Shown here in pieces: positions 15,407-23,432 of a DNA stretch of 44,442 nt. The notes under the pieces are model-generated. The model saw nothing but the letters and a program-made list of their open reading frames with translations, searched no databases and was not told the origin of the DNA. Made by a program: the position numbers and the translations under genes. Within the stretch, counting starts at the first letter, position 1. The number at the start of each line of letters is the position of its first letter. This DNA is from Chlamydiota bacterium. Lineage in GTDB: Bacteria; Chlamydiota; Chlamydiia; Chlamydiales; Rhabdochlamydiaceae. The stretch is from assembly GCA_013287215.1 (NCBI GenBank), contig JABDEH010000003.1, positions 1-44,442 of the forward strand, in the 5' to 3' direction.

Positions 15407-16591
15407 TTAAAGTAATACCTTGAGGGCCTCGCGAAGAGCGCGCATCAGGGCGTCGACATCTTCCGATGTGTTGTAGACGCCGAACGAGACGCGGGTTGCG
15501 GCGCTCTGCCCAAAGCGGCGGAGCAGCGGCTGGGCGCAGTGGTGGCCGGTGCGCACGGCGATCCCTTTGAGATCGAGGAGCGTGCCGAGATCGAGAGGGT
15601 GCACCCCCTCGATGACAAAAGCGATGATCCCGCTTTTGTGCGGCGCCGTTCCCAAAATCCTTAACCCCGGGACCTCCTGCAGCTGCGTAGTCGCCTCTTG
15701 CAATAGTTGCTGCTCTTTCGCTCCGATCGCCTCCAGCCCGTACTGGTTGAGGTAATCGAGGGCAGCACCCAGCCCCATGACCTCGGCGATCATGGGGGTG
15801 CCCGCTTCAAACTTGAGCGGAGGTTGTTGATAGGTGGTCTTTTCAAAGGTGACGGTGTCTACCATGTCCCCTCCGCCTTGATAGGGGGGCAGCTGCTGCA
15901 AAAGTTCTTTTTTTCCATAGAGGACGCCAATGCCCGTGGGCCCATAGGCCTTGTGGCCCGAGAATGCAAAGAAGTCGACATCCATTTTCTGTACATCGAC
16001 CGCAAGGTGGGCGACGCTCTGCGCCCCATCGACAAAGATTTTGGCGCCGTGTGCATGAGCGAGCGCCGCCATCTCTTGGATCGGGTTGATCGTACCTAAA
16101 ACGTTGGAAACGTGGGCTACGCTGACGAGCTTTGTGCGGGGCGAGAGGAGGTTTTTGTAAGCGTCCAACAAAATTTCTCCGGTGTCGCTGATCGGGATCA
16201 CTTTGAGGCGGGCGCCGGTGCGGGAGCAGGCCATCTGCCAAGGGACAATGTTGGAGTGGTGTTCCATGGCGGAGATCAAGACCTCATCGCCGGGGGCTAA
16301 GGGGAAGCCGGCGGCAACGAGATTGATCGCTTCGGTTGTCGACTTGGTAAAGACGATCTCTTCTTTCTCGCGGGCATGCAGAAAGCGCCGCACTTTCTCT
16401 CGGACCGCGTCATACTGCTGTGTCGCGCGGGCGGCCAAACTGTAGACGGCGCGGTGCACCGTGCCATAGTCCTCTTCATAAAAACGGCGGATTGCATCGA
16501 TCACTATTTGGGGTTTTTGCGTCGTCGCGGCTGAGTCGAGATAGACAAGCTGTTTGTGTTTAAAAATCGGAAAGTCGTTTTTCATAACCAA
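15407..16591 (-). CDS. sufS: Cysteine desulfurase SufS
   Basis: SufS removes sulfur from cysteine (PLP-dependent) and feeds the SufBCD scaffold. The 394-residue protein has the PLP lysine in FSGHKAYGPTG (Lys214) and the persulfide cysteine in RTGHHCAQPL (Cys352). Its N-terminus, YLDSAATTQKP, and MEHHSNIVPWQ are typical of group II desulfurases. It is the last gene of the sufBCDS operon and overlaps sufD by 10 bases. No sulfur-transfer partner (SufE or SufU) is visible in the window. Confidence 0.95.
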   Translation of the reverse strand: MVMKNDFPIFKHKQLVYLDSAATTQKPQIVIDAIRRFYEEDYGTVHRAVYSLAARATQQYDAVREKVRRFLHAREKEEIVFTKSTTEAINLVAAGFPLAPGDEVLISAMEHHSNIVPWQMACSRTGARLKVIPISDTGEILLDAYKNLLSPRTKLVSVAHVSNVLGTINPIQEMAALAHAHGAKIFVDGAQSVAHLAVDVQKMDVDFFAFSGHKAYGPTGIGVLYGKKELLQQLPPYQGGGDMVDTVTFEKTTYQQPPLKFEAGTPMIAEVMGLGAALDYLNQYGLEAIGAKEQQLLQEATTQLQEVPGLRILGTAPHKSGIIAFVIEGVHPLDLGTLLDLKGIAVRTGHHCAQPLLRRFGQSAATRVSFGVYNTSEDVDALMRALREALKVLL

Positions 16592-17787
16592 AGAGACCGA
16601 AGTTCGGCGTGAGGGATTTTTTCGATGATCTCGCGGCAGAAGGCGCGTGTGAGAAGCTGTTTTGCTGTTTCTTGGGAGATGCCGCGGGCTTGGAGATAGA
16701 ATAGCTCATCAGCGCGCAGCTGCGACACAGTGGCCCCGTGGGAGGCTTTGACGTCGTCGGCAAAGATTTCGAGGTTGGGCTTGCTGTTGGCGATCGCCCG
16801 CTCACCCAAAATGAGATGGTTGTTCAGCTGGTAGGCCTCCGTCTTCTGCGCCTCAGGGTGGACATAGATCTTTCCCTCAAAGCTCGACTGGCTGTGGTCC
16901 CGCAAGACGCCTTTGAAGTGCTGCCTCGATCTGCAGTGGGGCGCTTCGTGCTCCATCCGCACATGCACATGGGCTTGCCGGTTGTCTTCAAGGAGCGAGA
17001 GACCGAAGAGCTCGGCGGCGGCCTCTTCGCCGGCCAGATGCAGATGATAATCTTGGCGCAGCGCGCGGCTTCCTTTGTGGACGGCGACGGCAGTGAACCG
17101 CGCTTGTTTTTTTAAGGCAACCCGTGTTGCATCGAAAAGAAAACTCTCCGGGGAAAGGGTGTAGTTTTGCGTGAGGTGCACTTCAGCCCCTTCGTCCAGC
17201 GCAGCATCGAACACAAGACTGGACCAGAGCGGCTGGGGGGCGTCTTGGATAACGGTAGAGATCCATTCCACGCGCGCCCGCGCGCCCACAAAGAGCTGCA
17301 CGCGGGGAAAGCAGGGGCGGCTGATGTAGTGGACCGCGCGGATTGGGTTCTTGATCAACGCGTTGGGAGGAATGAACACGAAGGCGCCGCGGTTGTGCAA
17401 AGAGAGGTTGAGGAGGGCAAAGGGATCTTTTTCTTCAGATGCGCTTTGTGAAAGTCTTCTGGAGAGGATGCTGTGGTAGGAGCGCTGCGCTTCCTCAAGG
17501 GGCAGAATGACCAGGTCTTTCAGGTTGCTCAAGCGGGAGAGCTCCGGTTTGAACTCCCCATCGAGGAAGATAAGAGTGTTTTCTTCACACCCTCTGAAAA
17601 CAGCGCTCCCGTTTCGAAATGACGCCCCGTAGAGTTGAGAGAGGGGAAAATACTGGAATGGCCCCCTCTTTTCTGGAAGGCCCATCCGGAGAAACCGGTC
17701 GCGGCTCAATGCGCGTTCCTCAATGAACCCCGCGGGGCTTTGCGCAAATCTCTCTAAGAGATCTTGATTAAACGGTGAGCCAGTCAT
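16582..17787 (-). CDS. sufD: Fe-S cluster assembly protein SufD
   Basis: SufD is the partner of SufB in the SufBC2D scaffold that builds Fe-S clusters. The 401-residue protein has the beta-helix core with VHPEAQKTEAYQLNNHLILG, SKPNLEIFADDVKASHGATV and the C-terminal FYLQARGISQETAKQLLTRAF shared with SufB. The N-terminal part is more divergent, as usual. It overlaps sufC by 20 bases and sufS by 10 bases. Confidence 0.92.
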   Translation of the reverse strand: MTGSPFNQDLLERFAQSPAGFIEERALSRDRFLRMGLPEKRGPFQYFPLSQLYGASFRNGSAVFRGCEENTLIFLDGEFKPELSRLSNLKDLVILPLEEAQRSYHSILSRRLSQSASEEKDPFALLNLSLHNRGAFVFIPPNALIKNPIRAVHYISRPCFPRVQLFVGARARVEWISTVIQDAPQPLWSSLVFDAALDEGAEVHLTQNYTLSPESFLFDATRVALKKQARFTAVAVHKGSRALRQDYHLHLAGEEAAAELFGLSLLEDNRQAHVHVRMEHEAPHCRSRQHFKGVLRDHSQSSFEGKIYVHPEAQKTEAYQLNNHLILGERAIANSKPNLEIFADDVKASHGATVSQLRADELFYLQARGISQETAKQLLTRAFCREIIEKIPHAELRSLWL

Positions 17788-18496
17788 AACCTTTCTCTTC
17801 TAGGGTGAGGGCGAGTTCGCAGCCGCCGGAGGCAACAATTTTGCCGTCGAGGAGGACGTGGACGCAGTGCGGTTTAATATAATCGAGGAGCCGCTGGTAG
17901 TGGGTGATCAAAAGGAGCGCATTGTCCGGGCGCATCAAGCGGTTGACCCCGGCGGCGACCACGCGCATCGCGTCGATGTCGAGGCCGGAATCTGTTTCGT
18001 CAAGGACCGCAAATGCGGGATTGAGGACCGCCATCTGCAGAATTTCATTCCGCTTTTTCTCGCCCCCGGAAAATCCCTCGTTGAGGCTGCGCTCTTTAAA
18101 TTCGCGCTTAACCTCGAGGAGAGCCATCTTCTCTTCAAGAATATCGAGGAACGCCTCCTCGGAGATCTTGGCCGGATTTACCGCGTTGTAGGCGGCGTGA
18201 AGGAACTGAAGGTTGCTGATCCCAGGGATCTCGAGGGGATACTGAAAGCTCATGAAGAGGCCGAGGCGGGCCCTTTCTTCGGGGCTGAGCTCTAAAAGAT
18301 TTTGTCCTTTGAACCATACCTCGCCGCTGACGACTTCATACGCAGGATCGCCCGCAAGCACTTTGGCAAGCGTCGACTTGCCGGCGCCATTGGGTCCCAT
18401 GAGCGCATGGACCTCGCCCGCCTTCACCTGGAGGCTTAAGCCTTTTAAAATCGGTTTGTCGTCAACGTTGACGTGAAGTTCTTTAATTTCTATCAT
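17768..18496 (-). CDS. sufC: Fe-S cluster assembly ATPase SufC
   Basis: SufC is the ABC-type ATPase of the SufBCD complex. The 242-residue protein has Walker A GPNGAGKST at about residues 34-42, the signature FSGGEKKRNEI at about 143-153 and Walker B with FAVLDETDSGLDID. The latter is the SufC form in which ETDSGLDIDAMR replaces the usual ABC D-loop. It starts three bases after sufB. Confidence 0.96.
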   Translation of the reverse strand: MIEIKELHVNVDDKPILKGLSLQVKAGEVHALMGPNGAGKSTLAKVLAGDPAYEVVSGEVWFKGQNLLELSPEERARLGLFMSFQYPLEIPGISNLQFLHAAYNAVNPAKISEEAFLDILEEKMALLEVKREFKERSLNEGFSGGEKKRNEILQMAVLNPAFAVLDETDSGLDIDAMRVVAAGVNRLMRPDNALLLITHYQRLLDYIKPHCVHVLLDGKIVASGGCELALTLEEKGYDWLTV

Positions 18497-18499
18497 GCC

Positions 18500-19918
18500 T
18501 TATCCTACGGAGTTTTCTAATTTGATGAGGAGGAGCTTCTGCGCTTCCGCCGCAAATTCTAAGGGAAGCTCTTGAATGACCTCTTTGCAAAAGCCGCTGA
18601 CGATCATCGTGATCGCCTCTTCTCTGCCGATGCCGCGCGACTGCAAATAAAAAAGTTGCTGTTCGTTCATTTTGGAAGTAGAGGCCTCGTGCTCCACCTG
18701 AGCCGAAGGATTGCCCACCTCAATGTAAGGGAAGGTGTTGGCCGAGCAGCGGTTGCCGACCAGCATCGAGTCGCACTGGGTGTAGTTGCGCGCCCCTGCA
18801 GCTTTCGGCGCCATCTTGACAAGGCCTCGATACGTGTTGTGGGACGTGTCGGCAGAGATCCCTTTGGAGACGATGGTGGAGCGGGTGTTTTTGCCGAGGT
18901 GGATCATTTTCGTGCCCGTGTCGGCCTGCATTTTTCCATTCGTGACGGCGACCGAATAAAATTCCCCGATCGACTCATCGCCCTGAAGGATGCAGCTCGG
19001 ATATTTCCAGGTGATCGCGGCGCCCGCTTCGACCTGCGTCCAAGAAATCTTCGACTGGTAGCCGGCGCAGCGGCCCCGCTTCGTCACAAAATTATAGATG
19101 CCGCCCAGGCCCGTATCTTTGTTTCCTGAATACCAGTTCTGCACCGTGGAGTATTTAATCTCTGCGCGGTCCAGCGCGATCAACTCGACAACGGCCGCGT
19201 GGAGTTGGTTCGTATCATAGGCGGGGGCGGTGCATCCCTCGAGGTAGCTGACATAGGACCCTTCTTCGGCAATGATGAGCGTCCGCTCAAACTGTCCCGT
19301 CTCCCGTTCGTTGATCCGGAAATAGGTGGAGAGCTCCATCGGCGAGCGGACCCCTTTAGGGATGTAGACGAAAGAGCCGTCGGAAAATACGGCGGAGTTG
19401 AGCGCCGTGAAATAATTGTCGCCGATCGGCACCACGCTGCCCAAGTACTTTTCGATGAGTTCCGGAAATCTCTGCATTGCCTCAGAGATCGAACAGAGGA
19501 CGACGCCTGCCTCTTGCAACGTTTTTTGGAAGGTCGTTCCCAAAGAGACCGAGTCGAACACCACATCGACGGCCACGTTGGCGAGCCGCTTCTGCTCGTC
19601 AAGCGGAATGCCGAGCCGCTCGAATGTTTTTAAGATCTCGGGATCGACCTCATCTAAACTACTTAGGGTTTGTTTCTTTTTCGGCGCAGAATAGTAAGAA
19701 ATATTTTGGTAGTCGATCGGCGGATAATGGATGTTTGCCCAGGCGGGCTCTTTCATCTCTTTCCATTGTTGAAAGGCCTTTAGGCGAAACGCCAGCATGA
19801 AGGGAGGTTCATTTTTTTTCTCCGAAATGGCGCGGACAGTCTCTTCGGTCAGCCCTTTAGGGAAAGACTCCGAAGCGACATCCGTGACAAATCCATACTT
19901 ATATTCTGTTTGAAACAT
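18500..19918 (-). CDS. sufB: Fe-S cluster assembly protein SufB
   Basis: SufB is the main scaffold subunit. The 472-residue protein starts [20 protein letters not shown], as expected, so ATG 19918 is the true start. It carries [60 protein letters not shown] and [20 protein letters not shown], all conserved in the family. It is the first gene of the sufBCDS operon. A promoter lies immediately upstream, with its -10 box six bases from the ATG and no ribosome site. Confidence 0.96.
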   Translation of the reverse strand: MFQTEYKYGFVTDVASESFPKGLTEETVRAISEKKNEPPFMLAFRLKAFQQWKEMKEPAWANIHYPPIDYQNISYYSAPKKKQTLSSLDEVDPEILKTFERLGIPLDEQKRLANVAVDVVFDSVSLGTTFQKTLQEAGVVLCSISEAMQRFPELIEKYLGSVVPIGDNYFTALNSAVFSDGSFVYIPKGVRSPMELSTYFRINERETGQFERTLIIAEEGSYVSYLEGCTAPAYDTNQLHAAVVELIALDRAEIKYSTVQNWYSGNKDTGLGGIYNFVTKRGRCAGYQSKISWTQVEAGAAITWKYPSCILQGDESIGEFYSVAVTNGKMQADTGTKMIHLGKNTRSTIVSKGISADTSHNTYRGLVKMAPKAAGARNYTQCDSMLVGNRCSANTFPYIEVGNPSAQVEHEASTSKMNEQQLFYLQSRGIGREEAITMIVSGFCKEVIQELPLEFAAEAQKLLLIKLENSVG

Positions 19919-19924
19919 GGGGAC

Positions 19925-19953
19925 ATAATACCTTAGTGGGGAGATAATCTCAA
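19925..19953 (-). promoter_or_regulatory. Promoter of the suf operon
   Basis: On the minus strand TTGAGA (19953-19948) and TATTAT (19930-19925) are 17 bases apart. The bases GTCCCC then lead to ATG 19918. Transcription would start at or next to the A of the start codon, predicting a leaderless mRNA. Confidence 0.7.
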
Positions 19954-20057
19954 CGGAAGGTGAGAGGAGGGAGCAAAAGGAAGCGGTCTCTTATCGCGTC
20001 TATGCGACTTGGCGCAGAGAAATTACTCATCGAGAAATGCTCGATTTTTCTAAAAAA

Positions 20058-20810
20058 TTAATCCAAATTCGTAAGAAGGTCCTCGGCTTTGGCCAGATGC
20101 TCAGGGAGGTCGATGCCAAACACCTCAAATTCGGTCTCGTGGACCTTGATCTTCAGATTGTGGTAGAGAAAGCGGAGCTGCTCAAGCTGCTCGGCCTCTT
20201 CGAGATAGGAGGGCTGCAGATGCCCGATCCGCTGCAGGGCTTTGTCAGTGTAGGCGTAAATCCCGATATGTTTAAAAAATACTTTGTCTTCCTCCGGGTA
20301 GGGCTCTCGATAATAAGGGATCACGCTCCTTGAAAAGTAGAGAGCGTAGCCCTCCCTGTCAGTCACCACTTTCGCGATGTGAGGGCTCTCAATATCTTCA
20401 CGGAGGACAATTCTTTTTTTGAGGGTCCAGATGTCGCTTTTTTCATGGCGGCAGCCCTGGAGGAGTTCATGCACCATCTGGGCTTGGATGAACGGCTCGT
20501 CCCCCTGCCAGTTGACCCAAATGTCGGTGTCGATCTTCCCCTCGCGGGCAAGTTCGACGAGCCGCTCGGTCCCCGATTGGCATTCCGGAGAGGTCATATA
20601 GTATTTGCCGTGGAAGGTTTTGATCACATCCGCGGTCTCTTTGGCGTCGATGGCAAAGGCAATGTGGTCGAAAAAGGAGACCTTGTGCGCCGCTTCCCAC
20701 ACCCACTGGAGGAGCGGTTTCCCTTTGAGGGTCGCCAGCATCTTGCGGGGAAACCGGCTCGACTTCAGTCGAGCGGGGATGATGCACGTAATTTTTTTAG
20801 ACCCTAGCAT
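20058..20810 (-). CDS. kdsB: CMP-Kdo synthetase (3-deoxy-manno-octulosonate cytidylyltransferase)
   Basis: KdsB activates Kdo with CTP for the LPS inner core. The 250-residue protein starts with CIIPARLKSSRFPRKMLATL and GKPLLQWVWEAA, the CTP-binding motif. It contains GTERLVELA and NWQGDEPFI (metal site), then YALYFSRSVIPYYRE and KHIGIYAYTDKAL, all typical of KdsB. The start overlaps the end of rmlB by 14 bases, so it is translated with the rhamnose genes. Confidence 0.95.
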   Translation of the reverse strand: MLGSKKITCIIPARLKSSRFPRKMLATLKGKPLLQWVWEAAHKVSFFDHIAFAIDAKETADVIKTFHGKYYMTSPECQSGTERLVELAREGKIDTDIWVNWQGDEPFIQAQMVHELLQGCRHEKSDIWTLKKRIVLREDIESPHIAKVVTDREGYALYFSRSVIPYYREPYPEEDKVFFKHIGIYAYTDKALQRIGHLQPSYLEEAEQLEQLRFLYHNLKIKVHETEFEVFGIDLPEHLAKAEDLLTNLD

Positions 20811-21774
20811 GCATGTACCAATCCACAGTTTTTCTTAGCCCTTCAGCGAATGAATGGCGCGGCCTCCACCCTAGCTCTTTTTGGATTTTGGCGCAATCGA
20901 TGGCATACCGGAGGTCGTGGCCCGGGCGGTCGGGAACAAAAGCGAGGAGCGCGCGGTAGCTCTCCTCGCTCTCTTGGGTCGCAGCGGCAAGGAGGGAGAT
21001 GAGCGCGCCAAGGAGCTCTAAGTTTTGCCGCTCGCACTCTCCGCCGATGTCATATACCTCGCCGCGCCGGCCTTGCTCTAAGATCATCCAGAGGGCCTCG
21101 GCGTGGTCGTCGACATAGAGCCAATCGCGCACATTCAGTCCGGAGCCATAAACGGGAAGGGGCTCTTTGGCGAGACAGCGGGAGATCATCAGCGGGATCA
21201 ACTTTTCTCTGTTTTGATAGGGTCCATAGTTGTTACTGCAGTGGGAGAGCGTGGTGGAGAGTCCGTAGGTATGCGCATAAGCCCTTACAAAATGATCCGC
21301 AGCTGCTTTGGAGGCCGCGTAGGGAGAGTTGGGGCGGTAGGGAGAGGTCTCAGAAAAGTGCCCCTTTTCCAAAGAGCCGTAGACCTCATCGGTGGAGACG
21401 TGATGAAAGTGGATGCGGGGATGGCGGCGCACGACCTCTAAAAGAGCCACAGTCCCCGCCACATTAGCGTATAAAAATGTCGTCGGCTCCAAAATGCTCC
21501 GGTCGACATGGGTCTCTGCCGCAAAGTGAACAATGGCATCGATCTGATGGGAGATGCAGAGCCTCTCGACGAGATCCTCATCGCAAATGTCGCCCTGCAC
21601 AAATAAATAGCGCGGGTCCTTTTCTACCGCTTGCAAACTCGCAGGGTCTGCGGCATACGTGAGCAGGTCCAAGTTCGTGAGCGATTCACAGGGAAGGCGC
21701 GAGAGTCCGTAACGGATAAAGGCCGACCCGATGAAGCCGGCGCCGCCGGTGACTAGGAGTTTTTTATAGCGCAT
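20797..21774 (-). CDS. rmlB: dTDP-glucose 4,6-dehydratase
   Basis: RmlB performs the second step of dTDP-L-rhamnose synthesis. The 325-residue extended SDR protein has the NAD-binding TGGAGFIGSAFIR, HVSTDEVYGSL (catalytic Thr-Asp-Glu), and YAASKAAADHF (Tyr-x-x-x-Lys). It also has NNYGPYQNREKLIP and NVRDWLYVDDHAEALW, which mark dehydratases rather than epimerases. It overlaps rmlD by 11 bases and kdsB by 14 bases. Confidence 0.94.
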   Translation of the reverse strand: MRYKKLLVTGGAGFIGSAFIRYGLSRLPCESLTNLDLLTYAADPASLQAVEKDPRYLFVQGDICDEDLVERLCISHQIDAIVHFAAETHVDRSILEPTTFLYANVAGTVALLEVVRRHPRIHFHHVSTDEVYGSLEKGHFSETSPYRPNSPYAASKAAADHFVRAYAHTYGLSTTLSHCSNNYGPYQNREKLIPLMISRCLAKEPLPVYGSGLNVRDWLYVDDHAEALWMILEQGRRGEVYDIGGECERQNLELLGALISLLAAATQESEESYRALLAFVPDRPGHDLRYAIDCAKIQKELGWRPRHSFAEGLRKTVDWYMHARV

Positions 21775-22594
21775 GTTTTACATACTCCCGAACGGCCTCT
21801 TTCCACTGTCTGCAGGGTTTGCCCAGCGTCTGCTCCACCTTATCCAGCGCGAGCACGGAATAGTTCGGCCGCTCTGCAGCCGCACCAAAGGAAGCGGCAG
21901 TAATTCTTTGACATTTCAACGGGAGCCCCGCCTCAAGCGCCGCTGCGCGCATCTCGTGCGCAATCTGAGCGCGCGTCAGCGCTCCTCCGCTCGTGACGTG
22001 AAAAATCCCGCGTCGGTCGATGAGATCAAGAAGTGTCCCCGCACAATCTTCGACATAGGTTGGGCTGCCGAGCTGATCGCCTGCTACCTTTATCTCTTCT
22101 TGAGTTTGCATCAGCTGCAGCAAAGAAGAGAGAAAATTCTTTCCCCCGACCCCAAAGAGCCACGAGGTGCGCACGATACAGGCATCCGGCGCGGCTTCCA
22201 AACACTTGGCCTCTCCATCCCGCTTACTTTTCCCGTAAACCGAGAGAGGGCGGCAGAGATCGGTTTCCACGTAGGGCCGCTCCTGTTTCCCATCGAAAAC
22301 ATAGTCGGTGGAGACGTGGAGCAGTTTGCCGTGCGCGACTTTGGCGAGATGGGCGGGACCTTCCGCATTGATGGCATAGCAGCGAGAGATTTCCGTTTCG
22401 GCGAGGTCTACGTTCGTATACGCGGCGCAATTGATGATATGCGTGGCCTCTTCTGCGAAAGGTTCCAACGTTTCAGGGCGTGTCACATCGGCCTCTGATT
22501 GGCCCGTCGCAAAAAAATCCAGTCCCCGCTGTGCGCAGGCTCGGGCCAACGCTCTCGCTAACAGTCCCTCTTTGCCGACAATCCAGATCCTCAC
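21764..22594 (-). CDS. rmlD: dTDP-4-dehydrorhamnose reductase
   Basis: RmlD makes dTDP-L-rhamnose in the last step, with NAD(P)H. The 276-residue protein has the N-terminal fold IVGKEGLLARALA, NCAAYTNVDLAE, VSTDYVFDGKQERPYVE and VYGKSKRDGE (catalytic Tyr-x-x-x-Lys). RTSWLFGVGGKNF follows. These are diagnostic of RmlD. It overlaps rmlC by four bases. Confidence 0.93.
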   Translation of the reverse strand: MRIWIVGKEGLLARALARACAQRGLDFFATGQSEADVTRPETLEPFAEEATHIINCAAYTNVDLAETEISRCYAINAEGPAHLAKVAHGKLLHVSTDYVFDGKQERPYVETDLCRPLSVYGKSKRDGEAKCLEAAPDACIVRTSWLFGVGGKNFLSSLLQLMQTQEEIKVAGDQLGSPTYVEDCAGTLLDLIDRRGIFHVTSGGALTRAQIAHEMRAAALEAGLPLKCQRITAASFGAAAERPNYSVLALDKVEQTLGKPCRQWKEAVREYVKHAL

Positions 22595-23100
22595 ACAAAA
22601 AGCTCCTCAAAAAAGGGAGCGTGCTGATCGCGCGCAGCAAGAGTAAAGGCGCTCCCGGGCCATTGAATGTTCACTTGCGGGTCATTGAAACGGAAGGTTT
22701 TTTCCTGGGCGGGATCGTAGTAGCTGCTCACCTTATAGAACACATAAGCGTGGTCGCTGAGCACATAAAAACCGTGGGCGAACCCGGCGGGAATAAAAAA
22801 TTGCGTTTCCGGGGTGAGGGTCACCCCCTCCCACTGGCCGAAGGTGGGGGAGCCGTCCCGGATGTCGACGGCGACATCAAATATTTCCCCTTCTAGGACA
22901 GAGACAAGCTTGGCCTGTCCGGGCCCCGCCTGAAAATGCATGCCGCGCAGCACCCCCTTCCGCGAGTAGGAGAGGTTATCCTGGACAAAGGGGCATCTGA
23001 TGCCGGCCTCCTCGCAAACTTTTTTTTGATACAGCTCAGAAAAAAAGCCCCGGTCATCAACAAAAATCTTGGCAGGAAGTAGTTTAAGCCCCTCTAACAT
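22591..23100 (-). CDS. rmlC: dTDP-4-dehydrorhamnose 3,5-epimerase
   Basis: RmlC performs the third step of dTDP-rhamnose synthesis. The 169-residue cupin starts at MLEGLKLLPAKIFVDDRGFF, has VLRGMHFQAGPGQAKLVSVL with the catalytic His and the base region, and ends with YYDPAQEKTFRFNDPQVNIQ. It is the first gene of rmlC-rmlD-rmlB-kdsB. No rmlA (glucose-1-phosphate thymidylyltransferase) is in the window; it must be elsewhere if the pathway is complete. Confidence 0.93.
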   Translation of the reverse strand: MLEGLKLLPAKIFVDDRGFFSELYQKKVCEEAGIRCPFVQDNLSYSRKGVLRGMHFQAGPGQAKLVSVLEGEIFDVAVDIRDGSPTFGQWEGVTLTPETQFFIPAGFAHGFYVLSDHAYVFYKVSSYYDPAQEKTFRFNDPQVNIQWPGSAFTLAARDQHAPFFEELFV

Positions 23101-23106
23101 GATGAA

Positions 23107-23135
23107 ATATTACCCGATAAGAAGATTTAACGCAA
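23107..23135 (-). promoter_or_regulatory. Promoter of the rml-kdsB operon
   Basis: On the minus strand TTGCGT (23135-23130) and TAATAT (23112-23107) are 17 bases apart. Six bases, TTCATC, separate the -10 box from ATG 23100, so the mRNA would be leaderless. The -35 box lies within a CGCAAAG-type repeat. Confidence 0.6.
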
Positions 23136-23194
23136 AAAGGGTTAAAAGGGCGATCTCTCCTGTTCTTCCCGCGTCTTTGCGTTGAACTGTTGAA
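23126..23194 (-). repeat. CGCAAAG-type dispersed repeat, copy 4
   Basis: TTCAACAGTTCAACGCAAAG and ACGCGGG on the minus strand are followed by a decayed second half containing AACGCAAAAAGG on the plus strand. This copy shares the AACAGTTCAACGCAAAG core with those at 4281, 11111 and 15301. The rest of the gap 23101-23432 is AT-rich and holds promoters for the flanking genes but no gene that I can support. Confidence 0.55.
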
Positions 23195-23384
23195 TACACA
23201 TCAGCCCGTAAACATATGCAAAAACCACAGTTCCCTATGGAAAAAAATACTTATGGGTAATAGCAAGCGTTACCGTGCCCGGTTTTTTCTCCTCATTCAG
23301 AAATCAACCCATCTACCTAATTATCAGCGAGTTATATCACATAAAGCAAAGAAAAACACAAATTTGCAACGATTTTTCCAAAAA

Positions 23385-23425
23385 CCTGTCAGTCTATTGA
23401 CAGGATTTTACAAATAACCTATCAT
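23385..23425 (+). promoter_or_regulatory. Promoter with overlapping operator of the DUF4143 ATPase gene
   Basis: TTGACA (23397) and TATCAT (23420) are 17 bases apart, near consensus. The inverted repeat CCTGTCA-GTCTAT-TGACAGG (23385-23404) covers the -35 box and is a good repressor site candidate. The -10 box ends seven bases before ATG 23433. Confidence 0.7.
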
Positions 23426-23432
23426 TAGGGAT

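Noticed and set aside
18572-19129. Open frame of 185 codons on the plus strand opposite sufB
   Set aside because: Antisense of highly conserved SufB motifs; no conserved sequence.
4281-23194. CGCAAAG repeats as a CRISPR array
   Set aside because: Copies are single, far apart and of variable length, with no regular spacers and no cas genes.
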